In this document: one piece after another, positions 25,998 to 37,293 of the stretch | How the letters are laid out: each line of letters begins with the position of its first letter | Numbering within the stretch: the stretch's first letter is position 1 | From: Streptomyces sp. NRRL WC-3626 | GTDB lineage: Bacteria; Actinomycetota; Actinomycetes; Streptomycetales; Streptomycetaceae | Assembly: GCF_000718785.1 (NCBI RefSeq) | Contig: NZ_JOCA01000004.1 | Span: 186,001 to 250,000 of the forward strand | DNA: 64,000 nucleotides | Direction: 5' to 3' | Translations under genes and position numbers: made by a program | Notes under the pieces: generated by a model | Seen by the model: the letters and a program-made list of their open reading frames with translations, nothing else | Told to the model about the DNA's origin: nothing | Databases searched by the model: none

Positions 25998-27007
25998 GCC
26001 GCCTCGACGCGTTCCTTCCCGCGCCGGGCGCCGCCTTCCGAGGTGTTACGGCGCGAATCGATACGCGAGCGTGACGGCCACCGCACGTCGTACGCCCAGC
26101 CCAGCTGCTCGAACCAGCGGATCAGCCGGGCCGAGGAGTCCAGCTGCCAGCGCTCCACACCGTGCCGCGCGGACGTCGGGTCGGCGTGGTGCAGGTTGTG
26201 CCAGGACTCACCGCACGACAGGACCGCCAGCCACCACACATTGCCCGAACGGTCCCGCGACTTGAACGGACGCTTGCCGACCGCGTGACAGATCGAGTTG
26301 ATCGACCACGTCACATGGTGCAGCAGCGCCACCCGGACGAGGGACCCCCAGAAGAACCCGGTGAACGCGCCCCACCAGGACAGGGTCACCAGACCGCCGA
26401 TCAGCGCGGGCAGCGCCAGCGACAGCGCCGTCCACAGGACGAACTGCCGGGAGATCGCCCGCAGCGCCCCGTCCTTGATCAGATCCGGCGCGTACTTCTC
26501 CTGTGAGGTCTGCTCCTCGTCGAACATCCAGCCGATGTGCGCCCACCACAGGCCCTTCATGAGCGCCGGGACCGTCTCCCCGTACCGCCACGGCGAATGC
26601 GGGTCGCCGTCCGCGTCGGAGAACTTGTGGTGCTTGCGGTGGTCCGCCACCCACCGCACCAGCGGCCCCTCGACCGCCATCGACCCGGCGACCGCCAGCG
26701 CGATCTTCAGCGGCCGCTTCGCCTTGAACGAGCCGTGCGTGAAGTGGCGGTGGAAGCCGATCGTGATGCCGTGGCAGCCGAGGTAGTAGAAGAACACCAG
26801 CAGCCCCAGGTCCAGCCAGCTCACCCCCCACCCCCAGACCAGTGGCACCGCCGCCACCAGCGCCAGGAACGGGACGATGATGAAGAGGAGCAGCGTGATC
26901 TGCTCGATGGAGCGCTTGCGCTCGCCGCCCAGCGTGGCGGAGGACGCGGTGTCGTCGGACCGGGGCTGCTTCGGGGCTTCATCGAGCACATCGGAGCGTG
27001 AGGTCAT
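25994..27007 (-). CDS. Delta-9 type acyl-CoA/acyl-lipid desaturase
   Basis: A 337-residue membrane di-iron desaturase that inserts a double bond into fatty acyl chains. The three histidine boxes are present: HRHFTH (~residue 92), HRKHH (~129) and HNLHH (~274). Four hydrophobic segments lie around them. The ATG at 27007 (MTSRSDVLDE) follows AGGGGA; the frame is open upstream into the operator region. The operon partner is the TetR regulator. Expression is likely controlled by the 52-bp dyad at 27062-27113. Confidence 0.94.
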   Translation of the reverse strand: MTSRSDVLDEAPKQPRSDDTASSATLGGERKRSIEQITLLLFIIVPFLALVAAVPLVWGWGVSWLDLGLLVFFYYLGCHGITIGFHRHFTHGSFKAKRPLKIALAVAGSMAVEGPLVRWVADHRKHHKFSDADGDPHSPWRYGETVPALMKGLWWAHIGWMFDEEQTSQEKYAPDLIKDGALRAISRQFVLWTALSLALPALIGGLVTLSWWGAFTGFFWGSLVRVALLHHVTWSINSICHAVGKRPFKSRDRSGNVWWLAVLSCGESWHNLHHADPTSARHGVERWQLDSSARLIRWFEQLGWAYDVRWPSRSRIDSRRNTSEGGARRGKERVEAA

Positions 27008-27061
27008 GCGTGTCCCCTGTGGGGTATGTGGAATGAGGGTGGGTGCCGGGCCGCCGGAAAC

Positions 27062-27113
27062 GCACTGTATACCTACGCTTCCGTAACCTACGGCAACGTA
27101 AGTATGACAGTGC
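27062..27113. promoter_or_regulatory. Large dyad, candidate operator for the desaturase-tetR operon
   Basis: A ~52-bp imperfect dyad centred at 27087. The outer arms GCACTGT (27062-27068) and ACAGTGC (27107-27113) are perfect complements. The inner 35 bp (27070-27104) carry TACG/CGTA and CCGTA/TACGG arms matching at 13 of 17 pairs. It lies 55-106 bp upstream of the desaturase start and about 185 bp upstream of ppc on the other strand. Confidence 0.75.
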
Positions 27114-27298
27114 GTCGCCCGGCGGCAAGAGCCCGTGAGCCAGCGCGTCCGGGTCGACACCTATCCTTGAAGTCGGTCGGACAGCGCGGTCCGCTCTGAT
27201 TTCTTCCCGGACGTCCGGCCCGTAAGCGGCGCACGCCGCGCGGACAGCCGTCCGGGTTCCCTCCCAGACGAGCTTCAACACCGCAAGGAGCCGCACCT

Positions 27299-30040
<2,742 letters not shown>

Positions 30041-30053
30041 CGCCGCCGCCGAC

Positions 30054-30099
30054 GACGAAGGGTGCCCCCGGCCTCGTACGGCCGGGGGCACCCTTCGTC
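30054..30099. terminator. Bidirectional terminator after ppc
   Basis: A perfect 20-bp inverted repeat (starting GACGAAGGGTGCCCCCGGCC) with loop tcgtac lies between convergent ppc and the 161-residue membrane protein gene. Confidence 0.92.
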
Positions 30100-30114
30100 A
30101 TCTCGTACGGCCGC

Positions 30115-30600
30115 TCATGCGGCCACGAAAGCCGCCGTCAGCAGCGCCGCACCCGCCACCGCCATCACCCACGCCATCCGGGTCCGCAGCAGCCCCCCGG
30201 CCACCACGACCGACGCCAGCAGCAGCGCGCCGCCCAGCGGAACCCACGCGTACAGAATTCCGGCGGGACCCGAACGGACCGCGTCCGTACCGCCCGGCTT
30301 CAGCACCACCGTGTAGGTGCCGCCCTTCTCCACGGCCACCGAGTTCTCCAGCTCGACCTCCGGACGCGGCTGCGACCCAGGCGACAGCGGTGTGTACGGC
30401 CCCGTGCACGTCGTCGCGCCGCACGCCGTCACCGCCACCGTGCCGCGCTCGCGCCCCTTCGTCAGCATCGCGTGCTGCGCCGTACCCCACGACGCCCACA
30501 CACCCGCGATCAGGATCAGCACGGCGACCGTGCCCATCGACGCGAACCTGCCGAACCGCAGGGCGGAGGAGCCACGGGAGGAGCGGGCAGCGCGAGACAT
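30115..30600 (-). CDS. Membrane protein of unknown function
   Basis: A 161-residue protein with a basic N-terminus, an N-terminal transmembrane helix (MGTVAVLILIAGVWASWG), an extracytoplasmic domain with two Cys (VTACGATTCTGPY) and a GGTYTVVLKPGG strand, and two C-terminal transmembrane segments. The loop cysteines may form a disulfide. The ATG follows AAGGA. It lies downstream of pth on the same strand with an 80-bp gap. No family function is recognised. Confidence 0.78.
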   Translation of the reverse strand: MSRAARSSRGSSALRFGRFASMGTVAVLILIAGVWASWGTAQHAMLTKGRERGTVAVTACGATTCTGPYTPLSPGSQPRPEVELENSVAVEKGGTYTVVLKPGGTDAVRSGPAGILYAWVPLGGALLLASVVVAGGLLRTRMAWVMAVAGAALLTAAFVAA

Positions 30601-30679
30601 GGCCGAGATCCTTGGCCATGACCTCGCGGTCGGTCAACTCCGGTGGGCGCGACACCGGACAAGCCCGCCCGTCACCCCG

Positions 30680-31294
30680 TCACGAGTTGTACGTCCCCTG
30701 CGCCCGCTCCAGCCCCTCGATCACCAGACACTCCACCGCGTCCGCCGCCCGGTCCACGAGGTAGTCCAGTTCCTTGCGCTCCGCCGACGAGAAGTCCTTC
30801 AGCACGAAGTCCGCCACCTGCATCCGCCCCGGCGGCCGCCCGATCCCGAACCGCGCCCGGTGGTACTCCCGCCCGAACGCCTGCGTCAGCGACTTCAGCC
30901 CGTTGTGACCGTTGTCCCCGCCGCCCAGCTTCAGCCGCAGCGTCCCGTAGTCGATGTCCAGCTCGTCATGGACCGCCACCACGTTCGCCGCAGGCACCTT
31001 GTAGAACTCCCGCAGCGCGTTCACCGGACCACCCGACAGATTCATGTACGACATCGGCTTCGCCAGGATCACCCGCCGATTGGCCGGCCCCGGCGGACCG
31101 ATCCGCCCCTCCACGACCTGCGCCTGCGCCCGGCCCGCCCGCTTGAACCGGCCCCCGATCCGCTCCGCCAGCAGATCCGCCACCATGAACCCCACGTTGT
31201 GGCGGTTCATCGCGTACTCCGGCCCCGGATTCCCCAGCCCCACGATCAGCCAGGGACCCGCCGCACCGGCCGCCGCATCCGTCGTCACGTCCAT
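30680..31294 (-). CDS. pth: Peptidyl-tRNA hydrolase
   Basis: A 204-residue enzyme that recycles tRNA from stalled peptidyl-tRNA. The [21 protein letters not shown] block carries catalytic His (NRHN). Also present are [39 protein letters not shown], and [11 protein letters not shown]. An AGGAG site precedes the ATG. It is downstream of rplY, the usual order in Streptomyces, separated by a hairpin. Confidence 0.97.
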   Translation of the reverse strand: MDVTTDAAAGAAGPWLIVGLGNPGPEYAMNRHNVGFMVADLLAERIGGRFKRAGRAQAQVVEGRIGPPGPANRRVILAKPMSYMNLSGGPVNALREFYKVPAANVVAVHDELDIDYGTLRLKLGGGDNGHNGLKSLTQAFGREYHRARFGIGRPPGRMQVADFVLKDFSSAERKELDYLVDRAADAVECLVIEGLERAQGTYNS

Positions 31295-31335
31295 GTCTCC
31301 TTTTCCCGCGCGCCTGTGTACGCGCCTTCATACAC

Positions 31336-31370
31336 GTCGGCCGCTGCCCCGTACGGGAACAGCGGCCGAC
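31336..31370 (-). terminator. Hairpin between rplY and pth
   Basis: GTCGGCCGCTG (31336-31346) pairs perfectly with CAGCGGCCGAC (31360-31370), and an inner CCCGTACGGG palindrome closes the loop. It is probably a terminator or attenuator after rplY; a U-run is absent. Confidence 0.6.
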
Positions 31371-31394
31371 ACGAAGGACGCCTCGGAACGAGGA

Positions 31395-31979
31395 TCAGGC
31401 CTCGGCGGCCTCGTCCTCACCCTCGGGGGCCTCCTCCGCCTGCGCGGACAGCACCTGGATGACGACCGCGTCGTCCTCGACGGCCAGCTTGGTGCCCTTC
31501 GGCAGCGTGATGTCCTTCGCGAGGATGGCGGCACCGGCCTCCAGACCCGCGACGGAGACGGTCACGCCCTCCGGGATGTTCGTGGCCTCGGCCTCGACCG
31601 GCAGCGCGGACAGCACGTGCTCCAGCAGGTAACCGCCCGGGGCCAGCTCGCCCTCGGTCTGCACCGGGATCTCGACCTGGACGGTCTCGCCGCGCTTGAC
31701 CTTCAGCAGGTCCACGTGCTCCAGGAAGCCCTTCAGCGGGTCGCGCTGGACGGCCTTCGGGATCGCCAGCTGGGTCTCCTTGCCGTCGATGAGCAGCTCG
31801 ATCAGCACGTTCGGCGTACGCAGCGCCATCAGCAGCTCGTGGCCCGGCAGCGTCACGTGCAGCGGCTCGAGACCGTGCTCGTACACCACACCGGGAACGT
31901 TGCTGTCACGACGGATACGGCGCGCGGCACCCTTGCCGAACTCGGTGCGCGTCGCGGCGGAGATCTTCACCTCGGACAT
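31395..31979 (-). CDS. rplY: 50S ribosomal protein L25 (CTC/TL5 type)
   Basis: A 194-residue two-domain L25/CTC protein that binds 5S rRNA. The N-terminal L25 domain (ISAATRTEFGKGAARRIRRDSNVPGVVYEHG) and the C-terminal beta domain are followed by an acidic tail ending EAPEGEDEAAEA. The ATG at 31979 is preferred over a GTG six nt upstream because GAGGAG would overlap the GTG but is properly spaced from the ATG. About 220 bp of non-coding sequence lies between it and prs, presumably holding its promoter. Confidence 0.96.
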   Translation of the reverse strand: MSEVKISAATRTEFGKGAARRIRRDSNVPGVVYEHGLEPLHVTLPGHELLMALRTPNVLIELLIDGKETQLAIPKAVQRDPLKGFLEHVDLLKVKRGETVQVEIPVQTEGELAPGGYLLEHVLSALPVEAEATNIPEGVTVSVAGLEAGAAILAKDITLPKGTKLAVEDDAVVIQVLSAQAEEAPEGEDEAAEA

Positions 31980-32202
31980 ACTCACTCCTCGAAGTCAGAA
32001 ACGGACGTGGTCACCCGGCCACGAACGGCCTGCTACGAAGAGCGCGTCGATAACGGACCGCCGTATCCGCCTTCGTGAAAGCGGAACGGCCTCCCTCGCC
32101 GAGCAACTGCGTCAGTTTACCCGGACCAGGAGGCCGTACCCAAAACGATCACCGTCGGACCCGGTGCAGAACCCTTACTGCACGAGGCCCGCCGCCCGTC
32201 GC

Positions 32203-33183
32203 CTACTGCTCGTCGAAGAGGCTCGTCACCGAGCCGTCCCGGAACACCTCACGCGCGGCACGCGCGATCGTCGGCGCGATCGACAGCACCTTGATCTTGT
32301 CCAGGGACTCGCTCAGCTCACTCGGCGTCGGCAGCGTGTTCGTGAACACGAACTCACTCACCCGCGAGTTCTTCAGCCGGTCCGCCGCCGGACCCGACAG
32401 CACACCGTGCGTCGCCGTCACGATGACGTCCTCCGCACCGTGCGCGAACAGCGCGTCCGCGGCGGCGCAGATCGTGCCACCCGTGTCGATCATGTCGTCG
32501 ACCAGGACGCAGATACGGCCCTTCACATCACCGACGACCTCGTGCACCGTGACCTGGTTCGCCACGTCCTTGTCGCGCCGCTTGTGCACGATCGCCAGCG
32601 GCGCGCCCAGCCGGTCGCACCAGCGGTCCGCCACCCGCACACGGCCCGCGTCCGGGGACACCACCGTCAGCTTCGAACGGTCCACCTTCGCGCCCACGTA
32701 GTCCGCGAGCAGCGGCAGCGCGAAGAGGTGGTCGACGGGCCCGTCGAAGAAGCCCTGGATCTGGTCCGTGTGCAGATCCACCGCCAGCAGCCGGTCGGCG
32801 CCGGCCGTCTTCATCAGGTCCGCGATCAGACGCGCCGAGATCGGTTCACGCCCCCGGTGCTTCTTGTCCTGCCGCGCGTAACCGTAGAACGGCACGATGA
32901 CCGTGATCGACCGGGCCGACGCGCGCTTCAGCGCGTCGATCATGATCAGTTGCTCCATGATCCACTTGTTGATCGGAGCGGTGTGGCTCTGGATCAGGAA
33001 ACAGTCGGCCCCACGGGCCGACTCCTGATACCGCACATAGATCTCACCGTTGGCGAAATCGAAGGCCTTCGTCGGGACGACCCCCACATCCAGCTGTTGG
33101 GCGACCTCCTCGGCAAGCTCTGGGTGGGCGCGGCCGGAGAAGAACATCATCTTCTTCTCGCCGGTCGTCTTGATCCCGGTCAC
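32203..33183 (-). CDS. prs: Ribose-phosphate pyrophosphokinase
   Basis: A 326-residue PRPP synthetase using ATP and ribose-5-phosphate. Signatures are RQDKKHRGREPISA (flexible loop), AVDLHTDQIQGFF, and the PRPP-binding VLVDDMIDTGGT near residue 228. The GTG at 33183 follows GAGGAGA by 9 nt; a longer in-frame start would enter glmU. It follows glmU by 88 bp on the same strand, the usual glmU-prs arrangement. Confidence 0.97.
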   Translation of the reverse strand: MTGIKTTGEKKMMFFSGRAHPELAEEVAQQLDVGVVPTKAFDFANGEIYVRYQESARGADCFLIQSHTAPINKWIMEQLIMIDALKRASARSITVIVPFYGYARQDKKHRGREPISARLIADLMKTAGADRLLAVDLHTDQIQGFFDGPVDHLFALPLLADYVGAKVDRSKLTVVSPDAGRVRVADRWCDRLGAPLAIVHKRRDKDVANQVTVHEVVGDVKGRICVLVDDMIDTGGTICAAADALFAHGAEDVIVTATHGVLSGPAADRLKNSRVSEFVFTNTLPTPSELSESLDKIKVLSIAPTIARAAREVFRDGSVTSLFDEQ

Positions 33184-33271
33184 AGCACAATCTCCTCGGA
33201 GGTGTCGCAACTGATGGCGGTGCGGAAGTGCACTTATCACGGTACGCCCTGTTCGAGAGGGCGGAATCCGG

Positions 33272-34717
33272 TCAGCCTTCGCCGGCCGGCTCCCGGGCCG
33301 CCGCCTCCGCCGCCTTCGCGGCGGCACTCCCCGGACGCTTGCGCGCCACCCAGCCCTCGATATTCCGCTGCTGGCCGCGGGCCACGGCCAGCGATCCCGC
33401 CGGCACGTCCTTCGTGATCACCGATCCGGCGGCCGTGTAGGCACCGTCCCCGATGGTGACAGGCGCCACAAACATGTTGTCCGAACCCGTCTTGCAGTGC
33501 GACCCGACCGTCGTGTGATGTTTGTCCTGCCCGTCGTAATTGACGAACACGCTCGCCGCACCGATGTTCGAGAACTCGCCGATCGTCGCGTCCCCCACAT
33601 ACGACAGATGCGGAACCTTCGTCCCCTCACCGATCGACGCGTTCTTCGTCTCGACGTACGTCCCGATCTTCGCCTTGCGCGCCAGCCGCGAACCCGGACG
33701 CAGATACGCGTACGGCCCCACACTCGCCTCGGGGCCCACCTCGGAACCCACCGCGACCGTGTTGTCCACCCGCGCCCCCGCACCCACCAGGGTGTCCGTC
33801 AGCCGCGAGTTGGGCCCGACCTCGCACCCCTCACCGAGATGCGTCGCCCCGTGCAGCTGCGTCCCCGGATGAACGACGGCGTCCTGCTCGAACGTCACGG
33901 TGACGTCGACCCACGTGGTCGCCGGGTCGATCACGGTCACCCCGGACAGCATGGCCGCCGTCAGCAGCCGGTCGTTCAGGATCCGCCGCGCCTCGGAGAG
34001 CTGCACCCGGTTGTTGATCCCCGCGATCTCACGGTGATCCCCCGCCACCGACGCACCCACCCGGTGCCCCGCCTCACGCAGGATCCCGAGCACGTCCGTC
34101 AGATACTCCTCGCCCTGACTGTTGTCCGTCCGCACCTTCTTGAGCGCGTCCGCCAGCAACGCCCCGTCGAACGCGAACACACCCGAGTTGATCTCCCGGA
34201 TCGCCCGCTGCGTCTCGGACGCGTCCTTGTGCTCCACGATCGCCGTGACCGCACCGCTGTCGTCCCGCACGATCCGCCCGTACCCGGTCGCGTCCGGCAC
34301 CTCGGCCGTCAGCACCGTCACCGCGTTGCCGTCGGCGGAGTGCGTGGCCGACAGCCGCCGCAGCGTCTCGCCCGTCAGCAGCGGGGTGTCACCGCACACG
34401 ACGACGACGGTCCCCTCGACGCGGCCGCCCAGCTCCTCCAGGCCCATCCGTACGGCATGCCCCGTGCCGTTCTGCTCCGCCTGCACGGCGGTCCGCACCT
34501 CGGGGGCGACCCCCGCGAGATGCTCGGTCACTTTCTCGCGCGCGTGCCCCACGACGACGACCAGCCGCTCCGGCTGGAGCTCACCGGCCGCGGCGAGCAC
34601 ATGACCCACCAGGGAACGGCCACAGATGTCGTGCAGGACCTTCGGTGTGGCCGACTTCATACGGGTGCCCTCACCCGCTGCGAGAACGACGACGGCTGCC
34701 GGGCGGCTGGTGCTCAC
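33272..34717 (-). CDS. glmU: Bifunctional UDP-N-acetylglucosamine pyrophosphorylase / glucosamine-1-phosphate acetyltransferase
   Basis: A 481-residue two-domain enzyme making UDP-GlcNAc for peptidoglycan. The N-terminal nucleotidyltransferase has LAAGEGTRMKSATPKVLHDICG (residues ~12-33) and AEQNGTGHAV. The C-terminal left-handed beta-helix acetyltransferase has hexapeptide repeats (e.g. GEGCEVGPNSRLTDTLVGAGARV) and VETKNASIGEGTKVPHLSYVGDA. The GTG start follows AAGGG. It is first in the glmU-prs unit. Confidence 0.97.
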   Translation of the reverse strand: MSTSRPAAVVVLAAGEGTRMKSATPKVLHDICGRSLVGHVLAAAGELQPERLVVVVGHAREKVTEHLAGVAPEVRTAVQAEQNGTGHAVRMGLEELGGRVEGTVVVVCGDTPLLTGETLRRLSATHSADGNAVTVLTAEVPDATGYGRIVRDDSGAVTAIVEHKDASETQRAIREINSGVFAFDGALLADALKKVRTDNSQGEEYLTDVLGILREAGHRVGASVAGDHREIAGINNRVQLSEARRILNDRLLTAAMLSGVTVIDPATTWVDVTVTFEQDAVVHPGTQLHGATHLGEGCEVGPNSRLTDTLVGAGARVDNTVAVGSEVGPEASVGPYAYLRPGSRLARKAKIGTYVETKNASIGEGTKVPHLSYVGDATIGEFSNIGAASVFVNYDGQDKHHTTVGSHCKTGSDNMFVAPVTIGDGAYTAAGSVITKDVPAGSLAVARGQQRNIEGWVARKRPGSAAAKAAEAAAREPAGEG

Positions 34718-34794
34718 GGGATGCCCTTCGGCTGTGATGGGGGTGGGGGTGACATCCGCAGGATACCGGGGCGGTTCAGGGCGGATATGAGACC

Positions 34795-34825
34795 GGGTCC
34801 TGACCGTGGTGACCGGTCAGGACCC
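34795..34825 (-). terminator. Hairpin between tRNA-Gln and glmU
   Basis: GGGTCCTGACC pairs perfectly with GGTCAGGACCC (11 bp, 9-nt loop). It lies 25 bp downstream of the tRNA 3' end on the tRNA strand and probably terminates the tRNA transcript before glmU. Confidence 0.7.
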
Positions 34826-34850
34826 GAACGCACGTGATGTGTGCTGTGAG

Positions 34851-34921
34851 CTCCCGGAGAAGGATTCGAACCCTCATTCAACGGACCAAAACCGTTTGTC
34901 CTACCCTTAGACGATCCGGGA
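34851..34921 (-). tRNA. tRNA-Gln (anticodon TTG)
   Basis: The minus strand folds into a tRNA. The acceptor is TCCCGGA/TCCGGGA, the D arm lies in GTCTAAGGGTAGGAC, the anticodon stem is AACGG/CCGTT with loop TTTTGGT (anticodon TTG), and the T arm is GAGGG-TTCGAAT-CCTTC. CCA is not encoded. It starts 11 bp after the stop of an HTH/LAGLIDADG-like gene on the same strand. Confidence 0.95.
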
Positions 34922-34932
34922 ATATGTACGCA

Positions 34933-35832
34933 CTATGTCCGATTTGCTTGATCGGCTTCGCGCGATGCCTCCACTATGCCGTACCACGAGCCTTCGATGC
35001 GACGGTACAACTCGGCACTCTTCAGGACTTTGATGACCAGGCAGCCCCGGTAGGACGCGCCAACATTCTTTCGGACTGTCTTGGGGTTGTGCGTCTTCAG
35101 GGCCGTTTTGTTGAAGGCGGATTGATCTGCCTCGACGAGTTCGGCCCAGTAGCGCTCGGCGCCCGCCACGTCCGCGCTTTCGTGGATCATGACGGTGAAG
35201 CGGAGGCGCTTCCGCTCCACCCCGAGCAGGTCGAGCCAGGCCAGGTAAACCCGGATCATGTCTGGGTCACTGTTGACGAAGGTGACGTTCTCGCGGCGGT
35301 CGTACGGCTTGTCCTTGCTGCCTTCCGCCCAGTACAAGCCCACGCCCACCAGGAAGAGCTCGCGGGCCGACAGGTTTCCGATGGCCTGCTTGGCCTCTTC
35401 CTTGGTGCGCTGCCGCTCTTCCTCTCGGACGCGCAGCTTCGCTTCCCAGCCCCGGCGGGCGATGGCTGCGGCTTCCTCGGGAGTGCGCTTGCGCTCCGGC
35501 TTCGGTAGATCCCGCACCCACAGAGACACCGAGCTCCGGGAGCAGCCCAGTTCGGCCTCGATCTGGTCGTAGGTCCACCCCTGGAGGCGTAGTTCCCGGG
35601 CCTTGGCCTTGAGGTCGTCCTTGGCTCGCGGGCGCTTCGTCCAGGCCGGCGGTGGCTCTCCCTTCACCAACTGGTTGAGGATGTCGTTGTTGTAGATCTT
35701 CAGTTCGTCGCGGATCGCCCGAAGGCTGTAGCCCGCTCGTCGCAGGGCGACCGCCTGATCCCGCAGGCCTTCGAAGTCGGCGTACTTGCCTGGTGCGTGT
35801 GTCACCTGCATACCGTCCGGGCGGAATGGCAT
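34933..35832 (-). CDS. Double-HTH protein with LAGLIDADG-like nuclease domain, next to tRNA-Gln
   Basis: About 299 residues. The N-terminus has two helix-turn-helix segments of resolvase type (LRDQAVALRRAGYSLRAIRDEL and ELRLQGWTYDQIEAELGCSR). A charged coiled linker (RKRTPEEAAAIARRGWEAK) follows. The C-terminal half (ARELFLVGVGLYWAEGSK, TFVNSDPDMIRVYLAWL, FTVMIHESADVAGAERYW, GCLVIKVLKSAELYRRI) resembles a single-chain LAGLIDADG homing-endonuclease fold, with E of WAEGSK as candidate catalytic residue. The start is uncertain (GTG 35841, ATG 35832 or 35811). Base composition is visibly less GC-rich than the neighbours, suggesting transfer. It could instead be only a DNA-binding regulator; nuclease activity is inference. 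Confidence 0.72.
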   Translation of the reverse strand: MPFRPDGMQVTHAPGKYADFEGLRDQAVALRRAGYSLRAIRDELKIYNNDILNQLVKGEPPPAWTKRPRAKDDLKAKARELRLQGWTYDQIEAELGCSRSSVSLWVRDLPKPERKRTPEEAAAIARRGWEAKLRVREEERQRTKEEAKQAIGNLSARELFLVGVGLYWAEGSKDKPYDRRENVTFVNSDPDMIRVYLAWLDLLGVERKRLRFTVMIHESADVAGAERYWAELVEADQSAFNKTALKTHNPKTVRKNVGASYRGCLVIKVLKSAELYRRIEGSWYGIVEASREADQANRT

Positions 35833-35840
35833 GTTCCACA

Positions 35841-35870
35841 CTCGAACGGTGACCGATTCAGTAGTTCGAG
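35841..35870. promoter_or_regulatory. Inverted repeat at the 5' end of the HTH/LAGLIDADG-like gene
   Basis: CTCGAAC (35841-35847) and GTTCGAG (35864-35870) are perfect complements with a 16-nt spacer. They overlap the start region of the minus-strand gene and could be its operator. The plus-strand histidine kinase starts about 100 bp away. Confidence 0.4.
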
Positions 35871-35972
35871 GGATTTTGGGGGGTATCGCTGTTGAACGGT
35901 TGTGCTGTGTGGTGTGGTGCGGTCGTGCGAAGTTGCCGGATAAGGGGTGGCGTGCGCCCGTAGGCTGGACGC

Positions 35973-37277
35973 ATGACCGCGACGGGGGAAGAGCTGGTGG
36001 CGGCCCGGGGAGGGCCGTGGTGGTGGGAGCGGCGGCGCAGCGCCGTGTTCGATGCGGGGCTGGCGGTGGTGTCCGCGCTGGAGTGCGGGTTCGAGGGGGT
36101 CGAGTTCGCGCGGGAGGCGGGAGTCCCGGAGGCTGTCGGCGTCGTCTTCGGGGTGCTGGCCGGGTCCGTGCTGCTGGTGCGGCGGCAGTGGCCGATCGCG
36201 GTGGTGCTGGTCGCGATCGCGGTCACGCCGGCGGCGATGGGTTTCCTGATGGGGATCGTCGGGCTGTATTCGCTGGCGGCGTCCGAGGTGCCGCGGCGGA
36301 TCATCGCGTCGCTGGCCGGCATGCAGTCGGTGGGTGTGCTGATCGTGATGTTCGTGCGGATGCGGCAGAACCTGGCGCGCGGGGAACTGGACGTCGGGGA
36401 CTGGATCGTGCCGTTCGCGTCGATCACGATGGCGATCGGGGTGACGGCGCCGCCGTTGCTGCTGGGCCTGTACGTGGGGGCGCGGCGGCGGTTGATGGAG
36501 AGTCTGCGGGAGCGTGCGGACAGTCTGGAGCGGGAGCTTCAGCTGCTCGCGGAGCGGGCCGAGGAGCGTGCGGAGTGGGCGCGGGGCGAGGAGCGGACGC
36601 GGATCGCGCGTGAGATGCACGACGTGGTGGCGCACCGGGTGAGTCTGATGGTGGTGCACGCGGCGGCGTTGCAGGCGGTGGCGCGGAAGGACCCCGAGAA
36701 GGCCGTGAAGAACGCCGCTCTGGTGGGGGACATGGGGCGGCAGGCGTTGACGGAGCTGCGGGAGATGCTCGGGGTGCTGCGTTCCGGTGGGGACGGGGCG
36801 GTGCGGCGGGAGCGGGCGTCGGTGCCGCTGGCGGCGGTGGGGGCCGCGGCGGCGGCAGCGGCGTCGCGGGCGGTGGAGGAGGCGGAGGGGCCGTCTCTGG
36901 CGGAGATCGAGGAGCTGGTGGGGCAGTCGGCGGCCGCGGGGATGGTCGTCGATCTGTCGGTGGAGGGGGAGTCGCGGTCGTATGCGCGGGTGGTGGAGTC
37001 GACGGCGTTCCGGGTGGTGCAGGAGGCGCTGACGAACGTGCACAAGCACGCGGCGGGTGCGAAGACGTATGTGCGTCTGGCGCATCGGGTGTCGGAGATC
37101 GCGATGCAGGTGGAGAACGAGCCGGCGCCGGAGGCGGGGTCGTCGGCGGGGCTGCCGTCCGGGGGGAACGGGCTGGTGGGGATGAAGGAGCGGGTGTCGG
37201 CGCTGGGCGGGGTGTTCGTGTCGGGGCCGACGGACGCCGGGGGCTTTCGCGTGTCGGCGGTGATTCCGGCGTCGTAG
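35973..37277 (+). CDS. Orphan NarL-type sensor histidine kinase
   Basis: A 434-residue membrane kinase. About five or six hydrophobic segments (residues ~25-170) precede a short coiled coil. The HisKA_3 box ERTRIAREMHDVVAHRVSLMVVHAAALQ (phospho-His in EMHD, near residue 217) and the ATPase domain with N-box VVQEALTNVHKHA and G-box GNGLVGMKERV follow. It should autophosphorylate and pass phosphate to a LuxR-type response regulator, but none is adjacent. It ends 16 bp from the convergent SUKH-3 gene. The signal is unknown. Confidence 0.92.
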   Translation: MTATGEELVAARGGPWWWERRRSAVFDAGLAVVSALECGFEGVEFAREAGVPEAVGVVFGVLAGSVLLVRRQWPIAVVLVAIAVTPAAMGFLMGIVGLYSLAASEVPRRIIASLAGMQSVGVLIVMFVRMRQNLARGELDVGDWIVPFASITMAIGVTAPPLLLGLYVGARRRLMESLRERADSLERELQLLAERAEERAEWARGEERTRIAREMHDVVAHRVSLMVVHAAALQAVARKDPEKAVKNAALVGDMGRQALTELREMLGVLRSGGDGAVRRERASVPLAAVGAAAAAAASRAVEEAEGPSLAEIEELVGQSAAAGMVVDLSVEGESRSYARVVESTAFRVVQEALTNVHKHAAGAKTYVRLAHRVSEIAMQVENEPAPEAGSSAGLPSGGNGLVGMKERVSALGGVFVSGPTDAGGFRVSAVIPAS

Positions 37278-37293
37278 CCCGCTGTTCGCGCGG

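Noticed and set aside
34851..36000. Possible integrated element with duplicated tRNA end (att site)
   Set aside because: No second copy of the tRNA-Gln T-arm/acceptor sequence was seen near the HTH/LAGLIDADG-like gene, and no integrase gene is present.
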